From the NCBI GenBank assembly GCA_016185815.1, contig JACPMT010000002.1, positions 1 to 7,352 of the forward strand: 7,352 bases of DNA, read 5' to 3'. The position numbers and the translations under genes were made by a program. Positions 1-5,884 of the stretch are shown here, in pieces. The stretch comes from Candidatus Woesearchaeota archaeon. Its GTDB lineage: Archaea > Nanobdellota > Nanobdellia > Woesearchaeales > GW2011-AR4. Under the pieces are notes generated by a model. It saw only the letters and a program-made list of their open reading frames with translations. It did no database searches and had not been told where the DNA came from. Position 1 is the stretch's first letter; each line of letters starts with the position of its first letter.

Positions 1-122
1 TCATCTATTCTTAGGAATACTCCTGGTTTTACTTCAGAAGCATAGCATTTTGTTGGCTTTCCGACAGAGATTTCCAAAAAATCCCCTTCCTCATCATAAT
101 AAACTCGCATTGGTCCTTTCAT
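1..122 (-). CDS. DUF2283-like small protein, N-terminal part
   Basis: The minus strand reads 40 codons from an ATG at 122 to the window edge, beginning MKGPMRVYYDEEGDFLEISV and continuing through a CYASEVKPGVFLRID segment. The pattern of a short strand with YDEEGD, a second strand, then a 'v.pGv.l.iD' strand is that of DUF2283, a small beta-rich family usually about 60-80 residues. The rest of the protein, including the usual 'G.v.GieIl' ending, lies outside the window. A second in-frame ATG at 110 is preceded by AAAGGA and could be the true start. A TATA-like box at 157-150 fits the ATG at 122. DUF2283 genes are often found beside DUF4258 genes in toxin-antitoxin-like pairs; no partner is visible here. 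The molecular function is unknown. Confidence 0.7.
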   Translation of the reverse strand, partial: MKGPMRVYYDEEGDFLEISVGKPTKCYASEVKPGVFLRID

Positions 123-149
123 TTTATGTTCTTAATAAAATATGTCGTT

Positions 150-157
150 ATTATAAA
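150..157 (-). promoter_or_regulatory. TATA box for the DUF2283-like gene
   Basis: On the minus strand TTTATAAT lies about 30 nt before the ATG at 122. Transcription starting some 25 nt downstream of the box would leave a leader of only a few nucleotides. Other A/T-rich hexamers nearby could serve instead, so the exact box is uncertain. Confidence 0.4.
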
Positions 158-185
158 TCTTATGATTATATTTTTCGTGGGCTGA

Positions 186-264
186 GCAACAAAGTTGCGA
201 AGCCTACATTTTTGATGAAACTTTTTTCTAAAAAGTTTCTCGGTGTCAACTGACGAAACAGTTG
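186..264 (-). repeat. Three tandem hairpins after secD (possible 3' end signal)
   Basis: Starting 2 nt after the secD stop, the minus strand holds three perfect inverted repeats. The first is CAACTG/CAGTTG (264-259 and 252-247, 6-nt loop). The second is GAAACTTTTT/AAAAAGTTTC (239-230 and 226-217, 3-nt loop). The third is GCAAC/GTTGC (198-194 and 190-186, 3-nt loop). The middle stem contains a T5 run on the coding strand. Archaeal termination relies mainly on T-runs rather than stems, so this could be a termination or RNA-stability region for the secF-secD message. It could equally protect the 3' end or bind a protein. Confidence 0.45.
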
Positions 265-266
265 TT

Positions 267-1994
267 TTACTTCATCATTATCTCAATAAAAGCAGAGTAA
301 GCAGGCCTTGTGATGAAAACGCCTATTGTAACTCCGATTATTGTTGTGATTGCAAAGCCCTTCAGCAAGCCTGCTCCTGCAAATATCAACGGAATCATTG
401 CAACAACAACAGTAAGGTAGGCAAGCATAATAATCAAGAAAGCCCTTTTTACTTTTTCCTTCCAATTGTAGACAGTAGCAGTTTCGCCTTTCAAAGTTTC
501 GTCTGTTATGACAATCTGATCATCAACCCCTGTGCCGATTGCAACAAGGATGCCTGCAATTGCAGCCATGTCAATATTCCAGCCTATAAATGCCGCTACG
601 CCAAGCAGAATAATAACTTCAGAGAGCATTGTAATCAAAATGGGAATTGCAATGAGCAATTTCCAGTATCTTATGCCAACAACAATCGCAACAGAAGCTA
701 TTGCAAGCAACGACATGAGTATGGAATTTTTGACAAATCCCTCGCCTAAAACAGGGCTTATTGCATCTGTCTTTACAATGCTTAGTTTCACAGGCAAGGA
801 GCCTGTTATTAGAATTGTCTGCAGCCTCTTCATATTTTGCAATGAGTTAAAGATTGCTTCTTGGTTGTTTGCGCCAGCTCCGGAGCCTGATATTGCAATC
901 TGCGTAACAGCCTCGCCTTTCAAATCAGCGCCTATGTTAAGCTCATCAACCTTTTTATCATCAAGATAAAGCTCTAATTTCTCGCTTAGGTAATCGCTTC
1001 TTCCGGAAACAGGGTCGTAAACGATTGTTAAATCCTTGGTTGCATCAGCCTGCCTTTGGGCAGCTTCCTGGCTTAGGGTTATGGAAAATCTGAAGCGGCA
1101 GAACCATTGCGAGCCGGAAGCAGAGCAGCCTGTGCTTGGGTCAATTCCAGCCTCATTCGCGCTTCTTGCAACATACACTATATCATTGCCGCCTCTGAAG
1201 ACAGTTTTATTTCCTATTTTTGCCTCAAACTTTCCCTGCCTGGCCAACAAATCCTTTATCTCCTCTTCTGTTGCGCCGGCAATCTCAACAACAATGTACT
1301 GGTTTCCAGACAAGTCGCCAGCATCCCTTATCACAATATCGCTTAAGCCATAAACATTCAGCCTTTCTTTCATGTTGTCGATTAACACGCCAATATCAAA
1401 TTGGTTTAGCTTGACTTCCGGCTGCAAAAGCACTCTTGTACCTCCCTGCAGGTCCAAGCCTTTCCTTATGTTTGTTTTCGGGGCTTCATAAACCCTTAAT
1501 CCGAGGTCTTCAGTTCCCAGGCTTATTTGCCTTGTTTTTGGCGCAATTGCTGTTCTTGTTATTGTTTCATTGATTATCCGGGTTGTGCCGTTTATAGTCA
1601 CATTCTTTTGTATTGTTTCAGTTACTTCTTTTTCCTCAGTTTCATTTAACTCAATTGTCTCGAATTTTTCTATTGTGGTGAGCTTGTATGCGCCTTTAGT
1701 TGTTTTTACCTGGATCGCCCTGTTTGGGCCCAATGCTGAGACATATTTGTAGTAATCCTCGACATCATTGATTGGGACGTTATTGATTGACACAATTCTT
1801 TCCCTTGCAACAGGCTGCACATTTGGCTTTGGCTGCGGAATGCCTGCAATGCTCGCTGAGCTGTTTGTGAGAACATTTCTTATCGCAACACCTTTGCTTA
1901 ATGCAGGATGTATTGCTATAAAAGATAGAAATATGAATAACGCCAATAAGATTACTCTCCAGTTTGTTATCAATTTTTTAATTTTGTAGTTCAT
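267..1994 (-). CDS. secD: Protein-export membrane protein SecD
   Basis: SecD works with SecF beside the SecYE translocon, using the ion gradient to help pull or release exported proteins on the outer face of the membrane. The 575-residue product has TM1 at about 12-30, then a large extracytoplasmic region, then five membrane segments at about 424-566. Family motifs are clear: GLDLQGG at 179-185 opens the first periplasmic-type domain, and GILVAIGTGVDDQIVITDE at about 481-499 carries the conserved acidic pair (D491, D492) of the proton-path helix. Residues about 35-107 look like an inserted PDZ-like fold (RERIVSINNVPINDVEDYYK). Residues 117-144 hold four N-glycosylation sequons. C290 and C299 could form an external disulfide. 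The ATG at 1994 is preferred over an upstream TTG at 2039 because GGTGAG precedes it and TM1 then sits near the N-terminus. It lies 60 nt after secF, in one operon. Confidence 0.95.
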   Translation of the reverse strand: MNYKIKKLITNWRVILLALFIFLSFIAIHPALSKGVAIRNVLTNSSASIAGIPQPKPNVQPVARERIVSINNVPINDVEDYYKYVSALGPNRAIQVKTTKGAYKLTTIEKFETIELNETEEKEVTETIQKNVTINGTTRIINETITRTAIAPKTRQISLGTEDLGLRVYEAPKTNIRKGLDLQGGTRVLLQPEVKLNQFDIGVLIDNMKERLNVYGLSDIVIRDAGDLSGNQYIVVEIAGATEEEIKDLLARQGKFEAKIGNKTVFRGGNDIVYVARSANEAGIDPSTGCSASGSQWFCRFRFSITLSQEAAQRQADATKDLTIVYDPVSGRSDYLSEKLELYLDDKKVDELNIGADLKGEAVTQIAISGSGAGANNQEAIFNSLQNMKRLQTILITGSLPVKLSIVKTDAISPVLGEGFVKNSILMSLLAIASVAIVVGIRYWKLLIAIPILITMLSEVIILLGVAAFIGWNIDMAAIAGILVAIGTGVDDQIVITDETLKGETATVYNWKEKVKRAFLIIMLAYLTVVVAMIPLIFAGAGLLKGFAITTIIGVTIGVFITRPAYSAFIEIMMK

Positions 1995-1997
1995 AAA

Positions 1998-2003
1998 CTC
2001 ACC
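1998..2003 (-). promoter_or_regulatory. Shine-Dalgarno site of secD
   Basis: GGTGAG on the minus strand ends 3 nt before the ATG at 1994. The spacing is short, but the match to the archaeal anti-SD is good and it decides the start. Its first G is also the last paired base of the hairpin at 2024-2003, so the site sits at the foot of a stem. Confidence 0.55.
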
Positions 2004-2024
2004 AACAAAATTTTGATTTTGTTG
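2003..2024 (-). repeat. 9-bp hairpin abutting the secD ribosome binding site
   Basis: On the minus strand CAACAAAAT (2024-2016) and ATTTTGTTG (2011-2003) form a perfect 9-bp stem with a 4-nt CAAA loop. It lies in the 60-nt gap between the secF stop and the secD ATG. It may tune SecD translation relative to SecF, block read-through of ribosomes, or mark an RNA processing site. It is mostly A-U, so its stability depends on growth temperature. Confidence 0.5.
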
Positions 2025-2054
2025 CTTCGTAATAGCCAAAAACTTTGTTTTTGC

Positions 2055-3002
2055 CTATATAATAACTCCTTTCTTTGCCTTCTTTTCAACATAAATCCTC
2101 AACAAGCCTACATTTTGTATCCATGTATTGAAAATGTCCGCAATCAATCCAATCAATAAAATCAGCATAATTTGCCTTATAACTTCTGACTGTGTAACAG
2201 CGAGTGCAACAATTGTGGAGATTATTGCTGTGACTGTCATTGTCATTCCTGTTTTAATAGAGCTTATAATGCGGCCCATTACAGTCCCTTCCTTTCTTTT
2301 CAACACCCTTATTGTCAGCAAAATGTCTGTGTCAACAGAGTAGCCGATAAGCATCAGGAAAGCTGCAATTCCTGCGGTGCCTATTTTTATGTCCAGAAGG
2401 TTAATCACAGCCAGTGCAACAGCCATATCAGAGAAAGCAGCCAGTATTACTGCTATGCTTGGCACGAAAGTCCTGAAATAAATTAAGACAACCAGCCCCA
2501 TGAACAGGAATGCAACAGCCAAAGCAACCAGTGATTCCCTGAAGAAGCTAGCTCCGAGAGACGAACCAATTATCTCTATGCCATAATCAACCTTGCTCAA
2601 GTCCATTTTAAGCGCATCGCCAATTGAATTCAACAACCTATCAACTTGCAATTTATCGTTTCCATCAATATCCGCTTCAAAAATAACACCAACAACAGTT
2701 CCTGCGCTTCTTAAGGTTCTGACAGCGACATCATTTTTCGGAAATTGGGAAGAAACCTGCTTTTCAATTTGGCTTGTATCGACATTTTTTTCATAAGGAA
2801 TTGTTATAGTCACCCCTCCTTTTAGGGAAACATCCTTTTTTATGAAATCCCCTGTGCTGTAGATTTGATAAGCAATTTGAGCCAATGCAAGAAATAAAAT
2901 CAAAAATGGGATTATAAGTAACAATTTGTATTTTTTATCATAGATTTCAAACAAGGCTTGCTTTAACGATTTTTTTTGTTTAATATTTTTCTGTTGTTCC
3001 AT
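2055..3002 (-). CDS. secF: Protein-export membrane protein SecF
   Basis: SecF is the partner of SecD in the SecDF complex that assists protein translocation. The 315-residue product has a short Lys/Gln-rich cytoplasmic N-terminus, TM1 at about 25-47, and an outer domain beginning with the signature VSLKGGVTITIPY (58-70). Five further membrane segments follow at about 154-175, 180-200, 207-230, 250-272 and 277-302. The conserved helix FLMLIGYSVDTDILLTIRVL (215-234) matches the 'iGYSl.DtiVvfdRi' motif of the family, with acidic D224 and D226. Length is normal for archaeal SecF. It is the first gene of the operon. A TATA box centred about 26 nt before the ATG suggests a leaderless transcript, and no Shine-Dalgarno sequence is visible. 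Confidence 0.95.
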   Translation of the reverse strand: MEQQKNIKQKKSLKQALFEIYDKKYKLLLIIPFLILFLALAQIAYQIYSTGDFIKKDVSLKGGVTITIPYEKNVDTSQIEKQVSSQFPKNDVAVRTLRSAGTVVGVIFEADIDGNDKLQVDRLLNSIGDALKMDLSKVDYGIEIIGSSLGASFFRESLVALAVAFLFMGLVVLIYFRTFVPSIAVILAAFSDMAVALAVINLLDIKIGTAGIAAFLMLIGYSVDTDILLTIRVLKRKEGTVMGRIISSIKTGMTMTVTAIISTIVALAVTQSEVIRQIMLILLIGLIADIFNTWIQNVGLLRIYVEKKAKKGVII

Positions 3003-3010
3003 AATGCAAT

Positions 3011-3078
3011 ACCATCAAAACAAAATATAAAATCAAGAAAAAATGATGGTTAATAAAGGTTTTGATGTAAATTTCATC
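3011..3078. repeat. TGATG-type repeat cluster around the secF promoter
   Basis: Two perfect inverted repeats share one left arm. ACCATCA (3011-3017) pairs with TGATGGT (3044-3050), and CATCAAAAC (3013-3021) pairs with GTTTTGATG (3059-3067). A fourth copy of the core, GATGAAA on the minus strand (3078-3072), pairs with GATG at 3064-3067. The secF TATA box lies between the first arms. Repeated sites on both sides of a TATA box resemble an operator set for a dimeric regulator. They could also be alternative RNA stems in a longer transcript from the 3190 promoter. No regulator can be named. Confidence 0.4.
3022..3033 (-). promoter_or_regulatory. TATA box of the secF-secD operon
   Basis: The minus strand reads ATTTTATATTTT, centred near 3028. 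A start about 25 nt downstream falls on the secF ATG (3002), giving a leaderless message. It is enclosed by the inverted repeats described at 3011-3078. Confidence 0.6.
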
Positions 3079-3089
3079 TATTTATTTCC

Positions 3090-3165
3090 GCAAACCTTTA
3101 CAAACCCGTAAAACATCGGGGAAGGGTTTCCAAGCCTGCTTAAAAGGTAGTGAAGTGCACTGACC
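3090..3165 (-). ncRNA. Candidate structured RNA with two hairpins
   Basis: The minus strand folds into two hairpins joined by an A/U-rich linker. Hairpin 1 (3165-3146) pairs GGU with ACC and AGUG with CACU, with one bulged C and a 5-nt loop. Hairpin 2 (3139-3090) pairs GCAGGCUU (3139-3132) with AGGUUUGC (3097-3090), and AAACCC (3129-3124) with GGGUUU (3107-3102). Three pairs of the lower stem are G-U, which would be A-C mismatches on the other strand, so the structure favours minus-strand transcription. A TATA box at 3194-3187 predicts a start near 3165, exactly at hairpin 1. An alternative pairing, CCCG (3120-3117) with CGGG (3108-3105), competes for the same G's. It could be a small RNA or the start of a long secF leader. 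It is not a recognisable tRNA, SRP RNA or known riboswitch. Confidence 0.4.
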
Positions 3166-3186
3166 ACTGGACATCCTTGCCTAAAA

Positions 3187-3194
3187 TATATAAA
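3187..3194 (-). promoter_or_regulatory. TATA box for the candidate RNA (possibly bidirectional)
   Basis: The minus strand reads TTTATATA within CTTTATATATTTTAG, a canonical archaeal TATA box about 25 nt before 3165. The element is nearly symmetric: the plus strand reads AAAATATATAAAG, so it could also drive transcription toward the LAGLIDADG gene with a leader of roughly 140 nt. Confidence 0.5.
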
Positions 3195-3245
3195 GCCATT
3201 CTGCATCTAAAACCGAAAAAGATAACACGCAAAACTGCCAAATAA

Positions 3246-3343
3246 TGATTTTTGGTTTTCAACACAAAAATCAATTACGAAGTTTCGCTTAACGTTCTCT
3301 TTTTTCCGAAACCCAAAGTTTTCAAGAAAATAAAAAACTTTGG
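3246..3343 (+). repeat. Hairpin-rich leader of the LAGLIDADG gene
   Basis: Three perfect inverted repeats lie in series before the gene. TGATTTTTG/CAAAAATCA is at 3246-3254 and 3265-3273 with a 10-nt loop. GTTTCG/CGAAAC is at 3282-3287 and 3307-3312 with a 19-nt spacer. CCAAAGTTTT/AAAACTTTGG is at 3313-3322 and 3334-3343 with an 11-nt loop. The third stem contains the first two G's of the ribosome binding site, so folding would partly hide it. This suggests translation control, perhaps by temperature or by the encoded DNA/RNA-binding protein. Confidence 0.45.
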
Positions 3344-3347
3344 AGGT
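3342..3347 (+). promoter_or_regulatory. Shine-Dalgarno site of the LAGLIDADG gene
   Basis: GGAGGT lies 8 nt before the ATG at 3356. This is the strongest ribosome binding site in the window. It rules out the upstream in-frame TTG at 3347, which overlaps it. Confidence 0.75.
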
Positions 3348-3355
3348 TGATAAAA

Positions 3356-4441
3356 ATGGAATCAATAACAATAAATCCAACAGATATAGAAAATTGCTTA
3401 GAAGATATAGGCTGGACTCCATTACACACTAGGCTTTTAGCACATAGGATTGGAGATGGTAGTGTTAATCATTATGGGCACTTTGACTATAGCAATAAGC
3501 ATATTAACGAATTTATAGATTTAGCCAATTTTCTCAGAATTAAATTTTGGGGTCCAGTAATTAGTGATAGATACGGAACTAAAAAAGTTATAATACCTAA
3601 GAAAACTTTTAGAGATTTTGCTTCGGTTTTTAGAGTAAATAATGAAGAACTAGTTAAGAATCCTATTTTGTTATTGAATGTAATAGCTAAATTGCCAGAA
3701 GAACATCAATTACAGGCTTTATTAGCTTTTATTGTTGATGATGGTTCTTGTACTGCATGGATGCCTGTAATATTTGAGGATAGAAATAAAGAAGTTTTTG
3801 ATAAAGTTAAAGATTTATGGGACAATATATTTCCACTAACTTCTAGGATTTATATTCAAGAAACTAAGAAAGGAACTAAAGTCTATCACTTGGCAACAAA
3901 TAGAGAAGGAGTTATTTCATTGATATTAAAAATAGAAGAAGCTGTAAAGAAATATGGTGAATTTGCAAGTCTGTGGTGGAAACAAAATAAGTTTGATAAG
4001 AGGTACAAGATAGCAATTTCTGAAAGAGCTATAGATTTACGTGAAACAATAAAAAATAATGGGCATAGAAATGGGATTATTTTTAATTATTTAAAAGATA
4101 AGAAATACTTGACATTTACAAAAGCTCAGAAAATTCTAAATTTAAGTGTGGATAGAACTAGATTAGTATTATTTAAATTAGTTAATGATGGAAAGCTCTT
4201 TCTCGTAGACGCTGGAAGCAAATCACGTTATTCTATAACATATGAAGATGTTAGTTTTGAGAATAGAACAAAATTGATAATAGGGTTTATTAAAGTGAAT
4301 GGAAAAATTTACAATAGAGATTGTAGAGAATTTCTAAATCTTGGCTCTGCCCAGTCTTACAAAATATTGAAAAAAATAGAATTACAAGGGCTTATAAAAC
4401 AAATTAATAGAAGAAGAGGTACATATTATACTTTAACTTGA
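3356..4441 (+). CDS. Free-standing LAGLIDADG protein with two winged-helix domains
   Basis: The 361-residue protein has two LAGLIDADG motifs: LLAHRIGDGS (27-36) and LLAFIVDDGS (122-131). The acidic residues expected to hold the catalytic metal, D34 and D129, are both present. This is the single-chain homing-endonuclease layout, covering about 1-205. Two winged helix-turn-helix segments follow: about 245-298 (FTKAQKILNLSVDRTRLVLF) and about 304-361 (YNRDCREFLNLGSAQSYKIL, ending RRRGTYYTL). It is not inside an intein or a visible intron; it stands alone with its own leader and ribosome binding site. It could be a mobile DNA endonuclease with added DNA-binding domains, or a regulator built on the LAGLIDADG fold, as in bacterial WhiA. 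It overlaps the pyrG 3' end by 9 nt, tail to tail. Its A-rich coding strand and AGA/ATA/TTA-rich codons differ from secD and pyrG, suggesting later arrival. Fold call is fairly sure; function is not. Confidence 0.75.
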   Translation: MESITINPTDIENCLEDIGWTPLHTRLLAHRIGDGSVNHYGHFDYSNKHINEFIDLANFLRIKFWGPVISDRYGTKKVIIPKKTFRDFASVFRVNNEELVKNPILLLNVIAKLPEEHQLQALLAFIVDDGSCTAWMPVIFEDRNKEVFDKVKDLWDNIFPLTSRIYIQETKKGTKVYHLATNREGVISLILKIEEAVKKYGEFASLWWKQNKFDKRYKIAISERAIDLRETIKNNGHRNGIIFNYLKDKKYLTFTKAQKILNLSVDRTRLVLFKLVNDGKLFLVDAGSKSRYSITYEDVSFENRTKLIIGFIKVNGKIYNRDCREFLNLGSAQSYKILKKIELQGLIKQINRRRGTYYTLT

Positions 4442-5884
4442 TTCTTGATATTTCAAAGCATCTTTAACAAATCCGTAGAAAAGGGGTGATGGATTTCCTA
4501 ATCTTGATTTAAACTCCGGGTGCCCTTGTGTACCTCGGAAGCTCTGCCCTGGAAGTTCTATATATTCCATAAGTGGTGTATGATCTGCCCTCATATAATA
4601 CCCAGAAAATACCATACCCTCTTTCTCAAGCAAATCAACAAACTTTGGGTTGACTTCATATCTGTGGCGATGCCTTTCAAGAACTGTTTTTTTATTTTTC
4701 TCTAAAATTCCAAGCCTGAAAGCTTGGCTCTTGTCTTTCATTAATTCATTTATTCTTTTTTCATCTTCCTTTAATCTTCCTGTATCCTGATATAATTTCA
4801 GAATTTGCGATTTCTCCTTTAATATTGCGGCATAAGCTCCAAGGCGCATAGTGCCTCCGTACATGTGCTTTTCCAGAATTTCCCTTTGGGCAGGCTGCAC
4901 ATCAATCACAGCAGCTGGTGTTTTTGGATTGATTTCCGTTGTGTGAGCATCCCTTAAACCGCAGACATTTCTTGCAAACTCAACAACAGCCAATTGCAGC
5001 CCATAGCACAAGCCAAGATAAGGGATATTGTTTATTCTTGCATAATTAATTGCATTTATCTTGCCTTCAACGCCGGATGCGCCAAAGCCGCCAGGCACGA
5101 TAATGCCGTCATAATTTTTCAACTCGCTTAATGCCTTCTTGCTGTTGTCAAACATCTTTGAGTCAAGCCAGTTTATTTCAACTCCGATATTTAGAGAAGC
5201 TCCTGCATGCATCAGCGCTTGGTTTATTGATATGTAAGAATCAGCTAAATTGTAATCGCCAATGTCAATGTACTTCCCAACAATCGCAACTTTCACAGTT
5301 TTTTTGGGGTTTAGAATATTTTCAACAAGCTTCTGCCATGGATGCCAGTTCGGCTGCCTTCTTGACTTACTTCCAAATTCCCTTAACAGCTTCTCTCCAA
5401 GCTTTTCCTTTTCCAAGTCAAGAGGAATCTGGTAGACAGTTTCGATGTCAGGCTCGGAAATCACGTGCTCCGATACTATGTTTGCATAAGTCTCAATTTT
5501 CTTTTTTCTCACTACATCCAACGGCTTTTTAGCCCTGCAGATTATGAAGTCAGGGAATATGCCGTGCTCGCTCAGCAGCCTTATTGCCTGCTGCGTTGGC
5601 TTTGTCTTCATCTCCTCGATATGGCTTGGAATAGGAAGATATGTGACAAGAATGTAGCTAAGGTTCTGCTTTCCGACTTCCCTTTCAAGGCTTTTTAATG
5701 CAAACAAGAACGGTATGTTTTCATAGTCGCCAATCGTGCCCCCTACTTCTATTAAAACAAAATCAAAGCCGTTGCTTGCACCCTTAATCCTTCTTTTTAT
5801 CTCGTCAGGAATGTGGGGGATGAACTGCACTGTCTGTCCAAGATATTCTCCTTGCCTTTCTCTGTCAATGACTGTCTTGTAAAT
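4433..5884 (-). CDS. pyrG: CTP synthase, main 3' part (frame-shifted from its N-terminus)
   Basis: CTP synthase makes CTP from UTP, ATP and glutamine in the cytoplasm. This frame picks up at IYKTVIDRERQGEYLG and runs to the stop at 4433. Numbering from the GTG at 5830: EVGGTIGDYE (28-37) and KTKPTQ (75-80) complete the synthase/UTP site, and VAIVGKYIDIGDYNLADSY (181-199) starts the glutaminase half. GLCYGLQ (273-279) supplies the nucleophile C275, and GHPEF (436-440) the catalytic H437 and E439. A segment of about 40 residues at 341-380 lengthens the glutaminase domain relative to E. coli PyrG, between TMRLGA and ERHRHRYEVN. No usable ATG or ribosome binding site starts this frame; GTG at 5830 is only a formal start. 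All catalytic residues are kept, so the break is recent or a sequencing/assembly fault. Confidence 0.9.
   Translation of the reverse strand: MYKTVIDRERQGEYLGQTVQFIPHIPDEIKRRIKGASNGFDFVLIEVGGTIGDYENIPFLFALKSLEREVGKQNLSYILVTYLPIPSHIEEMKTKPTQQAIRLLSEHGIFPDFIICRAKKPLDVVRKKKIETYANIVSEHVISEPDIETVYQIPLDLEKEKLGEKLLREFGSKSRRQPNWHPWQKLVENILNPKKTVKVAIVGKYIDIGDYNLADSYISINQALMHAGASLNIGVEINWLDSKMFDNSKKALSELKNYDGIIVPGGFGASGVEGKINAINYARINNIPYLGLCYGLQLAVVEFARNVCGLRDAHTTEINPKTPAAVIDVQPAQREILEKHMYGGTMRLGAYAAILKEKSQILKLYQDTGRLKEDEKRINELMKDKSQAFRLGILEKNKKTVLERHRHRYEVNPKFVDLLEKEGMVFSGYYMRADHTPLMEYIELPGQSFRGTQGHPEFKSRLGNPSPLFYGFVKDALKYQESS

Noticed and set aside
243..749. 168-codon plus-strand frame rich in Cys and Asn.
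   Set aside because: It is the antisense of the secD 3' end; its composition reflects the codons of membrane helices on the other strand.
1995..2039. Longer SecD starting at TTG 2039.
   Set aside because: No ribosome binding site, the added residues are hydrophilic, and it would run through the hairpin; ATG 1994 has GGTGAG before it.
200..2117. 13-nt word AAGCCTACATTTT shared by 201-212 region and the secF 3' end near 2105.
   Set aside because: One match of this length is not surprising in AT-rich DNA of this size, and one copy is in coding sequence.
3040..3165. C/D-box RNA on the plus strand (ATGATGG near 3043, CTGA near 3160).
   Set aside because: The boxes are imperfect and over 100 nt apart, with no C'/D' pair; too long for an archaeal C/D RNA.
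3080..3182. Possible tRNA on the minus strand (GCAAGGA start, AGTGGTCA D-loop-like segment, CTTTTAA anticodon-loop-like segment).
   Set aside because: No 3' partner for the acceptor arm, two mismatches in the five-pair anticodon stem, and no T-loop with TTCRA. The two-hairpin fold explains the pairing better.
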